Assembly (NCBI RefSeq): GCF_947623445.1 | Contig: NC_135240.1 | Coordinates: 28,086,001-28,150,000, forward strand | Direction of reading: 5' to 3' | DNA from: Clavelina lepadiformis | Taxonomy: Eukaryota > Chordata > Ascidiacea > Aplousobranchia > Clavelinidae | DNA length: 64,000 bases | Part shown: in pieces, positions 1-11,693 of the stretch | Position numbering within the stretch: the first letter of the stretch is position 1 | How the letters are laid out: every line of letters starts with the position of its first letter | Program-made: the position numbers and the translations under genes | Notes under the pieces: generated by a model | What the model was told of the DNA's origin: nothing | Seen by the model: only the letters and a program-made list of their open reading frames with translations | Database searches by the model: none

Positions 1-634
1 TTGCTGAAATTTGGTATGTAAGGAGGTCTTAGCATAATTAGCCCAAATCCAAAATATTAGCTCAATCGGATCAGTGGTTTTAGAGATATAGGCCCTCGAA
101 TTTTCGAATTTTGGCAAAAACGGACGCGGTCGCCAAATTTTAGGCCCTGATATTTTGGTAACCGGTGGACCAATTTTGATGAAACTGGTGTCATTGGAAA
201 GGTAATTTCACAAGGAATCCAAATCTGTCATTCTTTTCTTGATAGGAGCAAGTTAAATGTCTGTGACCTTTTGACCTATTGTTTGACCTTGTGGCCCACG
301 TGACCTTGAAATTAAATTAAGTCCAAATTATACCCCAAGATGTTACCTACAACATATAAAAAATGCAGAGATGTAATATTTTTGGTTTATTAATAAAATA
401 CACTTCAGTGGGCATACCTGACCATAAAATGACTATTTTGAAACTTATAATGCATTAATATACACAAATACACTACAGGAGATATGTCATAGTTTAGTAC
501 AAATTCAAAGTATGATGTCATATTGTATTAACATTATGGCAGGCTTTGCTCATATTAATTGACATATTTTAATTAATTTATCAGGCCTTCACAATGCTTT
601 TCATTAAAATAATGCAAATTTACATAGGCTATAC

Positions 635-1495
635 TAGGGTTAGTTCGGATATCAATAATTTTTACTATCCGGATAACGGATATATCCGTATATTTGGAAT
701 TTATCTAACCGGTTAACCGGATAATAACTGCAAGTGAAACAATCGATTTCACGAGGTTTGCATGAAAAATGGATTGCAAAATCATTACACAGTTTTATTG
801 TAGATCTACGTACACGCGCAGTACGAGCGAATACGAGAAAAATCACGCAAATTTATTGTTCACTGCTTCTGCAACGCCCTCCTTATAAAGCATAATGCAT
901 CAATTGTGGAATCCTGTAGATGGGACCGGAGTTTTGTAACAAATAGTCTTATGTTTTAAACCAAGGTGGTTTCTCATTGCTCCTGTAGATCCACCTTTAC
1001 AAGAAATCGTGTTTTCACAGGTTTCACATTTTGCCCTCTCACCATTTCTTGATCATAGAAAGTAGCCCCAAACTGGATTATCACTTTTGAAACGTTTAAA
1101 TTCCATCTCTTAAATTTAGTCACTTCAAACTAGGTTGTAGTCAAAGCTTTTAAACTGACACTTCACATACTTTACCTTGCCATGAGAATGCAGTCTTCTA
1201 TTAAAAGAATCATTCATTATGCTTTCTTTGTGACGTGACAGTAAATTTCACTCGTGCATTTTACGAGTACGGTAGTTGAAAGTATAAGACAATAGAAGTG
1301 TGAACAAAGGTTTAATTGCGCTCAGCGGGAGTCAGCCTCTACGTAACAAAGAATGTTCAAACTTACTAAAAAGTGTAAAACGCATTAGCAACGATACTCT
1401 TTTAGCCGGTTAACCGGCAGAATTACATCCGGATATCAGATAGAAAAAAAAACTGCGGTTAATCGGTTAACCGTTATCCGGATAATCCAACCCTA
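635..1495. mobile_element. Nested hAT-like non-autonomous element
   Basis: It splits the left arm of the foldback element; the uninterrupted right arm shows the empty site. Ends are TAGGGTT at both tips as inverted repeats, followed by imperfect inverted repeats rich in CCGGTTAACCGG and ATCCGGATAA motifs. The flanks are a perfect 7-bp duplication GCTATAC (628-634 and 1496-1502), near 8 bp with one mismatch, which fits hAT. No transposase ORF is visible, so it depended on a transposase supplied elsewhere. Confidence 0.8.
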
Positions 1496-1662
1496 GCTAT
1501 ACAAATCAATGTAAAAGTAGGCTATTAACAATATGATAATACTCCTGAAGTTAACATTTCTATTTTTTACATAGTCCAGTTATTTTAATATAGTCAGGCT
1601 TGCTGATGCTGTACATCCGAGTGGAAAGTGTAAGAGATGGTGTGTTGATGACTTATTTTCAG

Positions 1663-2040
1663 GGCCATGGACAACTGTAGCTTTTACTCAGAAGAAAGTT
1701 CCTGCCACCAATTTCAACACACACGAACCAGTTTCATACGTAGCACAACCAAATACGAGGAAATCAGGTTGCTGAGACTCCGAACTGGGCGTAAAACGAA
1801 CGACATCAAGACGATATGTTCCCATCATGAGCAGGAACTCTTAACAAAGTTTTCTTCACTCAAGAAAAAATGTTGCGATCCGATGAATTAACATCCGGGG
1901 AAATCTAGGACTAAATCATTACGTGTCGTTATAGTTTGGATATGCTTGAGAAACTAAGTGATCCTCCGTGTGTTGTAGTACCTGGTGTTAAAGTGTGTTT
2001 CGAGTGTTTAATGATTCTTCAAAGGCAACATATCATGTAA
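1663..2040 (+). pseudogene. Broken coding cassette of a transposon-type cysteine-rich protein in the foldback loop
   Basis: A splice-acceptor-like tract TTATTTTCAG precedes 1663. The frame from 1667 reads an Arg/Thr-rich stretch, then ICSHHEQ, then KKCCDP, and stops at 1891. Similarity seems to resume in another frame near 1925-2040 with PGVKVCFECL. The order ICxHH, CCDP, PGxKxCxxC resembles a cysteine/histidine module I recall from transposon-associated proteins of aquatic invertebrates; that recollection is not checked. A frameshift and stops break it. It lies between the two inverted arms, as expected for internal coding DNA of the parent element. Confidence 0.45.
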
Positions 2041-2739
2041 AGAATGGAAATGTTAACTTCAGGAGTATTATCATATTGTTAATAGCCTACTTTTACATTG
2101 ATTTGTATAGCCTATGTAAGTTTGCATTATTTTAATGAAAAGCATTGTGAAGGCCTGATAAATTAATTAAAATATGTCAATTAATATGAGCAAAGCCTGC
2201 CATAATGTTAATACAATATGACATCATACTTTGAATTTGTACTAAACTATGACATATCTCCTGTAGTGTATTTGTGTACATTAATGCATTATAAGTTTCA
2301 AAATAGTCATTTTATGGTCAGGTATGCCCACTGAAGTGAATTTTATTAATAAACCAAAAATATTACATCTCTGCATTTTTTATATGTTGTAGGTAACATC
2401 TTGGGGTATAATTTGGACTTAATTTAATTTCAAGGTCACGTGGGCCACAAGGTCAAACAATAGGTCAAAAGGTCACAGACATTTAACTTGCTCCTATCAA
2501 GAAAAGAATGACAGATTTGGATTCCTTGTGAAATTACCTTTCCAATGACATCAGTTTCATCAAAATCGGTCCACCGGTTACCAAAATATCAGGGCCTAAA
2601 ATTTGGCGACCGAGTCCGTTTTTGCCAAAATTCGAAAATTCGAGGGCCTATATCTCTAAAACCACTGATCCGATTGAGCTAATATTTTGGATTTGGGCTA
2701 ATTATGCTAAGACCTCCCTACATACCAAATTTCAGCAAA

Positions 2740-4039
2740 ATCGAAGAGGTAGGGGTTAAACCCATTGGGTGATTTGACAGGGAATGACTCTATAACAGTA
2801 TCGAAGTACAGTACCGCGATACGTTTTCAGTTTATTTTAAAGATACTTTATTCGGTTCCGATACTCTTAAAGTATTTATTTCAAGGTTTTGTGTAGCATT
2901 TAAAAAAATCATATTGATCAAACCTTAATATCCATTCTAGCACACTCAATTGTTCTAAGTGACGTCACGTATATTTTGAACTGGAGTTATTTGTGGTGGA
3001 GCATTAATAGAGGCAATTATTGCATTTACAACAGGATCCTCTATACAAAAAGTACCGATACAGAGTGCCAAACTACTCTTTTGAAACACGACTTTTAACA
3101 TGTATGGTTTGCTAACACTGGTTTCTATGTTTGTACGTATATCACATGTAGCTGCTTACAACCCTCAGTATTGCACTGTAATAGCCGAGTTAATAATAAT
3201 CGCTATGTTCTTTCAAAGTACCCACTACCCACCTCTGGCAATGAAACATCATTGAATGAATTGTTACAGTTTAACCTTCTAACACCACCATTTCAAGCAT
3301 ATCTTTTTCACTCTCTGGTGCAGACCAACTAATTATAAAAGAATAGTATAATACCGAATATAATATCAGAATTCCATAAAAACAAGATACACTACCACTG
3401 CATCAGCTTAAGATATACTGTATCTATGACAAACAAATAAAAACAGACAAATATAACATACCGCAAAGCCGAAACCACACCTGTTGATAACTACTTTGAG
3501 CTGGTTCCTACAACTGATAATATCTTTGTATATGCGTGCACCATAACCTGCTGGTTTTTTTTTAAACTCCTGATGGCAGGCCAAGCATGCTTATGCCTAG
3601 TTCATTAAGTTTGGAGTATGGCAGCTGCTGGTTGTTTTCACAGCTTCTGCTAGAGAATTTAATAAATAACACTGCAACCATTTCATAATAACCGTAAAAC
3701 TAAAACACTACAAAGGAAAAAACTTACAATATTTCTCATTAAATATTGCTCTGACTTCTTTTATTAGAATGTTTAAACCTGTAGAAGTGGATGATTTGTC
3801 CAAAATATCGGAAAAAAAATTGAACACAATTTAATTTTTAATGACAACACGGCAATCACAGCAATGTAAAATCTGCCTGATAAAAATTCTCCAAAATTTC
3901 AATAAGTCAATGCTTTTAATATATACTATAAATGAAACTAAAAACAGCCTGAAACTGTCAATAACTGCCATAGTTAAGCAAGTAATTTCTAAAAGTCTGT
4001 CATTTTCTTCTCCATCAATTTTTAGTACTCACAGCATTA
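2740..4039. other. Intergenic, no supported gene
   Basis: AT-rich sequence with short chance ORFs. Near 2795-2835 and 3045-3080 there are AGTACCG and ACCGATAC motifs that might be the worn ends of another small element, but I could not pair them or find a target duplication. Confidence 0.5.
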
Positions 4040-4047
4040 GTTATAAT

Positions 4048-5046
4048 TAGGGCCCGCAAAAGTCAATAAAGTCAAAAATTTTTAAGGACCTCGTCTGACC
4101 ACGAATCAAAGAATAAAGTTGTTTTCAGCACCTAGGGGGTTGTTTCTAAGAAGTTTATAGGTCAAAATAAAGTCAAAATTTACAATAAAGTCAAAATTTT
4201 CAATAAAGTCAAAATTTGTCAAAATATGGCTTTTTACAAAGTTTTTGTGTTTCTTGAGAGTAATTCTTGTAAAAATCCTCGTGGAAGCATTGTAAATCAG
4301 GAACTGCGACACAATTAAACCATATTAACCCATAAAAGCAGGAAATAAGTCACAATGCCCACTTGGATCAGCTGTAACTTTTATCGCAAATTGTCCATTG
4401 TTTATTCATTGTTACGTATTTAAATAATTCTTATAAAACACTTCCTCTTCATAAACGTGGTATTTTCGAAGATCAACAGTTTGGATTTTAGGAATAGCCT
4501 ACTGACATTCTGTAATACAAAAATGCCTAATCAAGCTAAATCGTCTTCAGCAAAAGTTAGACAGATTTGTCGAGATTTTTCTGATGAATTTAATGCAACT
4601 CCCGGGGGTGATTAAAGGTGCAATTTTTGCGAGGTTATAGTGAAGTGCGATAAAAAGTATTTTGTTGAAAGCCACAGGAAAAGTAAACGCCATCAAGCTG
4701 GATTGGAGCAACAACAAGCATTCCCTGTTTAATTTGCTGTTTATTAGAATTTACCATGCGGAGAAAATCGAGGCAAAGTGCCCTTTTCACAAGGACAAAA
4801 TAACACAAGCTACCTAAATCTATCGCCAAAAAACACGACACACTTTTTATAATCCATAAAACACCTTGACTTTTCGACAAAATATTACGTTTGGGTCTGA
4901 AATCGACAAAATATTATGTTTGGTTAACTGGAGGAAGAACTGTGGCCTCTACAAATAAGCAATTTCGTTAGGTCAAAATAAAGTCAAAATTTGATAAAAA
5001 TAAAGTCAAAAAAAATTTTTTTTAGGTCAAAATAAAAATGGCCCTA
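4048..5046. mobile_element. hAT element, internally deleted, 999 bp
   Basis: Ends are TAGGGCC and GGCCCTA as perfect inverted repeats, flanked by a perfect 8-bp duplication GTTATAAT (4040-4047 and 5047-5054), the diagnostic size for hAT. Both subterminal regions are packed with the short motif AAAGTCAAAA and relatives, typical of clustered subterminal transposase-binding sites. The interior holds a short transposase remnant on the plus strand. Confidence 0.92.
4523..4732 (+). pseudogene. N-terminal remnant of a CGGBP1/ZBED-like hAT transposase
   Basis: Starting at ATG 4523, the frame reads a short leader and then RCNFCEVIVKCDKKYF with SHRKSKRHQ: a C-x2-C pair followed by an H-x5-H pair. This matches the BED-like zinc finger of CGGBP1-type hAT transposases as I know them. 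A TAA sits just before the finger where a lysine codon is expected, and the frame ends at 4732, far short of a transposase. Catalytic parts are absent, so this is a relic that also helps identify the element. Confidence 0.65.
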
Positions 5047-5436
5047 GTTATAATCTTTAACTCCCTGTTTTTTAGATGCTTGATTCGTGTTTCAGTCACT
5101 CGTGCCTTTCTACCAGAGTTGCTTTCTCACCTTCTTTTTCCCAAAACTTCTTTTACTCCTCACTCAATTGTTTCTATTTTGTTGCCCATTGTCTATAAAC
5201 TTTTGCAAAGAAAACCAAACAGCGTAATTAAACAATTGAAACAAGAAACACTATTTTAGAGAAAACTGGCAAGCCAAACTATTCAGGGGGATGAAAACTA
5301 GAAAAATTAACAGCAGTTTGTTTTTTTTAATACCATGTAGCTATGATGTTGCTTAGAAGAAATAGCACATGCAAATGTTAAATCATAATTGATAAGTAAC
5401 ACAATTACGAAATGTATGCTGCTAATTAGTTATAGA

Positions 5437-5847
5437 CTACACAATTTTGCAAATTTTTCTATTTCTATTGCAATTTTTAACGTAATCTAAAGCAAGCAAT
5501 GTACCAATTCCGTCCTTTTTAAGAGAAGAAGAATACAAGTTATAGCCTGACACTCTTCTTTTGCAAGAAATATTTGTAGGCTTTCCGAGGGAACTAGCGC
5601 TGGTGGAATGTTCTGTCCAAGTATCTTTTATCCAGACCTAAAATACAAAAAATGTTCTTCCAAGTTGAACGATGATTTTTTAAAACTTTCTAGTTTTTAC
5701 TAAGATTAACCTTTTTGTACCTTCACTTGATTCTCGGTCAAATATGCTGAAACAGCGGCTTCAGCAACCCTGGGATCTGAAAGATCCCGCATTCCTTGTT
5801 GCCAATACTCAGTCATTAACTCTACCTGAGTAGCCAGCAGATCGAGT
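5437..5847 (-). CDS. Unrecognised gene, last two exons (partial)
   Basis: Two exons join with consistent phase. Exon A (5847-5721) follows an acceptor TGTAATAG, encodes 42 residues including ELMTEYWQQGMRDLSDPR, and ends in phase 0 at donor GTAC. Exon B (5637-5437) follows acceptor TGTATTTTAG, stays open for 66 codons (SGYNLYSSSLKKDG) and ends at TAG 5437-5439. The amino-acid composition of exon A is unlike the surrounding AT-rich chance frames. Upstream exons lie at higher coordinates but I could not identify them. I do not recognise the protein. A transposon origin cannot be excluded because the region is repeat-rich. The splice sites are inferred by reading, not from transcripts. Confidence 0.45.
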
Positions 5848-6954
5848 CTATTACAATAACATACGACCTTAACTAAAGAAAACGTTGGATGACTGGAATA
5901 CAATTCAAACATAACAACTTTGGTAAAACAAATTACTATGTGGGTTGCAAAAGTGTCCGTAATATTAAGACATACGACATACATACCAACAAACTATTCT
6001 ACAAATGTAATTCTTGCTTACATGTATACAAGTTACGCTAAAACATTTAACAATACATTTGTGTGAGCTTCATTGCCTTCATGCTTACCTCTGTCTTTTA
6101 GGCATTTCACTTTGAAAAAATAACGTAAAACTTCAGAATTAAATACAGTATACACCTAAAAACATTCACATTATAATTAAATTCAATTTTGTAAGAAGTT
6201 AACACTTTAAACACTGTACAACGGGGTCTTATGACTAATTTATTTTCTTTAGCATGTATACACTTATACAGTACACATGGTTTGTGTAACAATTTGTGAC
6301 AAACAACATGTTCTAATCTGGCAAACACACCAACTACTCACTGTGTAAGTATTCCGAATATAATACAGTATCTCCAAAGCTACAGTGATGGTGGGAGTTT
6401 GTAATACTACCAACTTCTAACATTTGTAGTTTAAGGCATGGAGAATTTTAAACAATCCCCTGTATGCGTAAAATATGGGCGAACTTCTGCAAAGACGGTA
6501 ATCATGTTAAGATTGAATGAAAACACTGATATACTGCCATGCAGACAGCAAACTGGCATTCTTGTCACCATTATAGTACAATACGTAGGCTCAGCAAGAC
6601 ACCTACGGGTCCTTAAGCAACTTTCTGTAATGGGTCCATGTAAGGAAAATATCCCTTTTAAAACTAATGTTTCCTTATTAACTGATATCATACTAATTTC
6701 AAAAACGAATTAGAAAAAGAATTGTAATTGAAACACACATCACATATCAATTCCAGGACCCAGAAATCTTCATATGACTTACACTAGACAATGATTTCTA
6801 CTGGCCCGGCTATCTTACTATTCTGTGTACATTGCTATATTTTGATTTGCTATTTGTTCTGCCCAACTTTGGAACTATTCATCGGAATCACTGCAAATAA
6901 GAAAACATTTTTTACGCCTTGCTCAGGAACATTTCAGCAGTAGAACCACTACGC
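5848..6954. other. No further supported gene; possible missing upstream exons of the 5.4-5.85 kb gene
   Basis: Several overlapping short frames on both strands (for example near 6107-6713) have no recognisable motif. If the minus-strand gene is real, its upstream exons should lie in or beyond this stretch. Confidence 0.35.
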
Positions 6955-7016
6955 ATCAAGCAGGGATTCACACCATTGCAAGCTTGGCGCTCTAATCACT
7001 CCGCTACTGTGCCAAC
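6955..7016 (-). repeat. tRNA-derived SINE-like head
   Basis: Read on the minus strand, TAGCGGAGTGATTAGAGC resembles a tRNA A box and, about 30 bases on, GGTGTGAATCCC resembles a B box. Spacing fits an internal RNA polymerase III promoter, but no cloverleaf with a good acceptor stem forms, so it is not a functional tRNA. The body and tail of the SINE are not delimited. Confidence 0.45.
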
Positions 7017-7351
7017 ATAGCCTACAACATTTTGCTCTACATATACAGTATTTCTTGTTAAGTTTAAGCACTACTTATTCTATTACAGAGCCTGTGGATG
7101 GTAGCAACATTTACCTGAAATCAAATTACAGATACTGCATTTTCAGTAGGTCAAGACAGTACCACCTTAACTACTATCAAAAATTATACTTTTCTATCAA
7201 CCTGTCTCGTACTAATCTAATATTACTAATTAACAACAGAATTTAGCGTTGAAACAAGAAACGGAAGTTGGGTTGAGCATTTAAAAAAGTGTCGGTGGGG
7301 TTTCAGGACAAAGTATTTAAAAGAGAATCATCAGCTTACTACACGTAAGTA

Positions 7352-7807
7352 CAGTCAGACCTCATTCATCCGGACCACTTTGTTTCGTCATAAAATGTCG
7401 GTTTAGCGGGGTCTCCGGTTTATCGGAAAGCGGAAAATCAATCAATCTTGCACCGTGTTCAAAAAGCTGTATGCACCTTACTCCTATTCAAAGAATGCGT
7501 ATGTGTACGAGTTTAAAGAGTGAAACTGCATTATTATGCGTAGATAATCGGCTATTTTATTAATCAACAAACTACTATATCTAGGACATTCGTGAACCAT
7601 TTTCGCTTCACTCTTAATAATCCGGTTTATCGGATTTTATTGCTATATATTTAGCCCATTTGTTCCAAAAATTTTGTGTCTGAGTCGGACAGCGGAATTT
7701 CCAGATTAAAGGAGTAAAATGCATAGGAAGAAATCCGTTCCCGGCAGTTTTATGTCAGATAACGGGGATTCCGGTTGTTCGGGGTTCGGATTAACGAGGT
7801 CTCACTG
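7352..7807. mobile_element. pogo/Tigger-like non-autonomous DNA element, 456 bp
   Basis: Inverted ends read CAGTCAGACCTC on the left and CAGTGAGACCTCGTTAATCC from the right, both flanked by TA (7350-7351 and 7808-7809). CAGT ends with a TA target fit the pogo branch of Tc1/mariner. Internal sequence repeats the theme 'CGGTTTATCGGA'. No transposase frame survives. Confidence 0.85.
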
Positions 7808-7809
7808 TA

Positions 7810-8528
7810 TTTACTTTCCATTTAACTCAGCCACCAAATAGTTAATTGTTTATTAAAAATCTATCAATTGTGAATTATTTAGCGGTGACTTTGCACCTAA
7901 AATCAATGGCTTTAACGCATTCGGTAATTTTGTTTTCAAGTGTTTTGGGGTCGAAATTTGCTTTCAGAATTACATGTAAGTTTGGCGTGGTATTTTCGAG
8001 ATCACATTGGACCCGCGTTTACTTCTATTTGAGATACCACACACAGATTTATCTGTGTCAGCCATAAATTATCGCATTCTGCAAGTTCATTGTATGTCCG
8101 CATTATACATCAAAATGTTAAACCATGCAGATGCCATAAATATTGCTTTTAAATTACCGGCTGCACCACTGAGATACGTATAATTTTAAAGACATTTTTA
8201 TAAACATGAAATTCATTTGATTGGAAATTAGAATCTTCTAGATTGTTCAAGTTGTCACTGTAAATTTCAAGGTGTTTGTTTATCAATAATTGTTCAACTA
8301 AATCTTGTCTCGACTTTTTTCAGATGAAATTATTTTGTGGTTTTTCTTGAATTAGTCTGTTCCTAGTGGCAGAAATTTTGATGCAATGATATGGTTTATC
8401 CCTACCCAATGATGCACTTAGGTGACACTTGCTTCTGTTTTTGTTTCTGAAAACAACCAATAATATCAGAATAAACATATATTAATTGCAAGTAAGAGAT
8501 CTTATGCAGATAAAACACATTTAGAACA
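7810..8528. other. Downstream flank of the SUPT7L gene, duplicated at 41.0-41.4 kb
   Basis: The stretch from about 8160 to 8528 recurs, reverse-complemented and diverged by point changes, at about 41040-41400 together with the 3' part of the coding sequence. It contains an acceptor-like TTGTTTTCAG in the gene sense, so it may hold 3' untranslated exon sequence. No separate gene is seen. Confidence 0.5.
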
Positions 8529-9326
8529 TTAGTGACGAGTTGGTTGATTTGCTTTTGTTATCGGTCGCCATCTACCACTTCCACTGGCTTTATATGAACT
8601 AATCACTTCCACTTTCACATTTGAGTGTGTGGTGTTAAGTCTTGACCCTGCCCCCATATTAGATTGAACTTTGTCATATTTGTTCTTCAATTGCTTGTGG
8701 TGCTGGATAACGTCTTTCTCGTAGAAGTCTGTGAGTGCATGAATGTCTCCGATGTTCATGTCGTGGAGGAGTTGATCCAGGCAATCATAGAAACCAGTGC
8801 GACCTGTCAATGATTCGTTGTCAATCAAACTCCTTAGTGTGGTGCACATGTTACTCAGGTAATGCTTAACGACGTCACGCAAAACGCTGAGAGTTGATTT
8901 TGATGCAACTTCGAAACCGTGACACAAAAGTATCCTAGAAAGTCCCCACTCAATAGCGTCATCATTCATCAACATCGGAACAACTAAGGCACAGCTGGAA
9001 GTGTTGTTAAAATTTTGTTTCTTAGCTGGATCATTCATTGTGTTTCGGAATTCTGAAACTTTGTTGATAGTCATCGTTGCTGAATTCATATCGACATATT
9101 CGTCGAGTAACTTTTCTTTATTTTTAATTCCATGTACAAGTTCAAGGCTGTGCTCCACGTAAGGGCAACGAGGAACACTCACTTTGTCTGCATCATTCTC
9201 ATTGATACTTATTTCCTCCAGATGTTTTTCCTTAGAAAGATCAAAACATTTTGGATTTCTCATCTCCAGCATGGACCTCGTCATTTGACTACTTCCTTCC
9301 ACAGGCGGCATATCGCCCCAGTCCAT
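8529..9326 (-). CDS. SUPT7L: STAGA/SAGA complex subunit SUPT7L (STAF65-gamma) homologue
   Basis: About 265 residues from the chosen start (MDWGDMPP, ATG at 9326-9324); the open frame continues upstream to 9440, but those residues look non-coding. The N-terminus WGDMPPVEGSSQ parallels the short WGE-I-P motif of human SUPT7L. The core, about residues 120-225, contains EWGLSRILLCHGFE, a central helix region, and IHALTDFYEKDVIQ. It fits the bromodomain-associated histone fold and following helix of SUPT7L, which pairs histone folds in the SAGA/STAGA core and supports transcription co-activation in the nucleus. The Lys/Arg-rich tail KYDKVQSNMG and a C-terminal GSGRWRP follow. It is shorter than human SUPT7L (414 residues), mainly at the C-terminus. 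It appears as one exon; further exons cannot be excluded. A decayed 3' copy lies at 40841-41400. Confidence 0.72.
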   Translation of the reverse strand: MDWGDMPPVEGSSQMTRSMLEMRNPKCFDLSKEKHLEEISINENDADKVSVPRCPYVEHSLELVHGIKNKEKLLDEYVDMNSATMTINKVSEFRNTMNDPAKKQNFNNTSSCALVVPMLMNDDAIEWGLSRILLCHGFEVASKSTLSVLRDVVKHYLSNMCTTLRSLIDNESLTGRTGFYDCLDQLLHDMNIGDIHALTDFYEKDVIQHHKQLKNKYDKVQSNMGAGSRLNTTHSNVKVEVISSYKASGSGRWRPITKANQPTRH

Positions 9327-9440
9327 TTTAAAGTAATTCCAACTGGTGATGGTCAAGCTATTCAAATAACGCACGTTACAGGTCATATACCTGACAGTAA
9401 AACACACACCACATGCTAATTCATACAAGCCTACCAACAT

Positions 9441-10672
9441 TAAATTCCAGCAATTACTTAATCATTTTATAGACTACAAACCATAGTAGAAAGTGTAGCA
9501 ACAGCCAGCTAAAAATGCCAGCCGGTTTAGGTTTGCAATGGTTTTACAAAAATTGTGTGATTTTTGTAATTTTTGAATAATCTTTTAAACTTTTTTCCTT
9601 ATAATCCAATAAGCAGTACTTAGTGTGCCTATGCCAACCTTGCAGTCTGGGCTTTGGAGACATGTTATATAATAAAGGAGCTATTCTCACAAATCCACGG
9701 TCGGAATTTTATCAGCTTTCTTTGCTTAATCATCGTTTTTCAGGATGTTTTGAGACGATTAACTCTATTTTCAGTCTGAGAAAAATATTTGCACGACTTT
9801 GACGAGTCCAATGTGCACTAACTACAGTAAACCACTCGACTATCAAACACTATAGCCACTATAGATAGGAAACCAATCATTAAAACATGAACTCCTTGGT
9901 GTAGTTAAAAACTAAAAAAGTTTTTCTTGAATGCGGCTAGCATTTCTCACGTACATCGAAAACTGGTTATAACAATTTGTTGATAAATTTGGTACTAATT
10001 TCCTGACCATGATTGTAGAAAATATTCTGAAGCTTGAGAAGTCTGTTACTGAAAGTTAGCCAGATTGTTCAACTACGTCATTTATACCAATAATGCTACA
10101 TGTGACTTATGACTGTGACGAAGAACTATGGAGAAAAGAAATCTGAAAACCATATATCGCACATAACTACTCTCCACTTCAACCAACATCAAATTCAATA
10201 TGTAATTGATTGACCAACTGCAAGCCCCAAAAATAGGCCATACAGGAAACATGAATTGGAGAATTGCCAATGATGTAATAACTACTGTATGCGTGGGAGA
10301 TTATAGCGTATTTAAAGCGTGTTTGTGACGCATCTTGTTCACAGCCAAATCTGAGGTAAATATTTTCCAATTAAATGGCTGATAGTGATTAATAAAACCC
10401 GCCTTATACAAAGCGATTTAATGAAAGATTATGTGTATTACATTTATATATTTTCCTTTATAAAGTAGCATACACTCCATTGCTCCATGCTATCACCTTT
10501 CATTCAACATGTCCCAGTCAATGTTTTTTATTTATGTTGAACATCTACTTTTCTCGAGTATCATTTTTGGATATTCGAAAGTTGAGGAGAAGTAATATTT
10601 GTCAACTACAACTTCTAAACCATTCACATTCCCATGAATGATAATCTGAAATCAGGACCTGCGGTTTACTTT
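9441..10672. other. Upstream flank of SUPT7L, no supported gene
   Basis: AT-rich sequence expected to hold the SUPT7L promoter, but I see no convincing core promoter element. Short frames around 10082-10370 are overlapping chance ORFs. Confidence 0.4.
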
Positions 10673-10680
10673 GTATGTAG

Positions 10681-11077
10681 CAGGGGTGGGCAAACTGCGG
10701 CTCACCGGCATGTTTTTTTGTGGCTCTTCTAGTCAAATCATAAAATTCCAAAAACATTGTAAAGGCTACCAAGAGTACCGTTTATGAACGTTTCTGTCTA
10801 ATTTTTTCTTTATTTAGGCCAGCATTTAGTTTATGATGTAACACTAGACATAGAATCCGACATTATTTCATTATAGATTCTATACTTTATGGGAAAGATG
10901 GTCAAAGTGCTCCTTGTCGACATGTTTTTTATGAATCTTCTAGCTGAAAAGTAATATCCCAAAATGAATACTAATCATATAATAACCAAATTAACAATCA
11001 TTACTGATTTTGCGGCTCGCTGGTGTTTATAGTTTTCTGCAAGTGACTCTTTCTTTGAACAAGTTTGCCCACCCCCG
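10681..11077. mobile_element. hAT MITE, 397 bp
   Basis: The left end CAGGGGTGGGCAAACT pairs with the right end, which reads CGGGGGTGGGCAAACT in reverse complement. Flanks are GTATGTAG (10673-10680) and GTATATAG (11078-11085), an 8-bp duplication with one difference. The CAGGGGTGGGCAAACT terminus is characteristic of hAT (Charlie-like) elements across animals. No coding capacity. Confidence 0.88.
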
Positions 11078-11693
11078 GTATATAGCAAACATTTTCTTAC
11101 TTAAACTGCTTCTTCTCATATACGAGCAATTTTCTGTTCTAGATAAAAATGTGCAACAACGATTGTCATTTCAAAAAGTTAACAACAAACGCGATTCATC
11201 AGAATGACGCATCTGAACCATCGCGGATTTCAGCCACAACTGCGGCGGATTCGAGCTACGTGTTTGGCTTAATTTTTTGCAACAAACCGCACTCGTGACG
11301 AATCCGGGACAAATACGTGGCCCATGTGAAGGCTCCGGGCACACTTGTGCCACATTAGTGGCTCAATTTTTTGCCCCACTGGCACTAAATCGTGTAAACA
11401 AACTCACAGTCTACAACCGTGGTTGATCTAGTGGACAGTTTTAAATCCGGGCAATATTTTAAATATACACAAAAAAGCAAAATAATAAACCTGCAACAAT
11501 CGGAAACTGCACAAAAGGCTAGCTCGGTAACGGGGAATCTAATAATGAGGAATCCTAGCCTGGTTTAAGTCATGCAAAGGTTTTCTCAGTCCGAGAATAA
11601 ACATCAATTACACATTATGATCAATAGCGGCACAGTACCACACAAATATAACACACCAATATACGTGCCAATGTTTCTGGCTTACACCAGTTA

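Larger units (their letters stand above)
1..2739. mobile_element. Foldback-type element with ~0.7 kb inverted arms, left end cut by the window
   Basis: Positions 1-1572 (without the nested element at 635-1502) and about 2041-2739 are near-identical reverse complements, each about 700 bp. The pairing begins at base 1, so the left end lies outside the window and no target-site duplication can be checked. The loop at 1573-2040 carries a broken coding cassette. Long arms with a short loop suggest a non-autonomous derivative of a long-TIR DNA transposon; the superfamily cannot be named from this copy. Confidence 0.85.

Noticed and set aside
6955..7016. Functional tRNA gene
   Set aside because: A and B boxes are present but the acceptor stem and anticodon arm do not form; a SINE head fits better.
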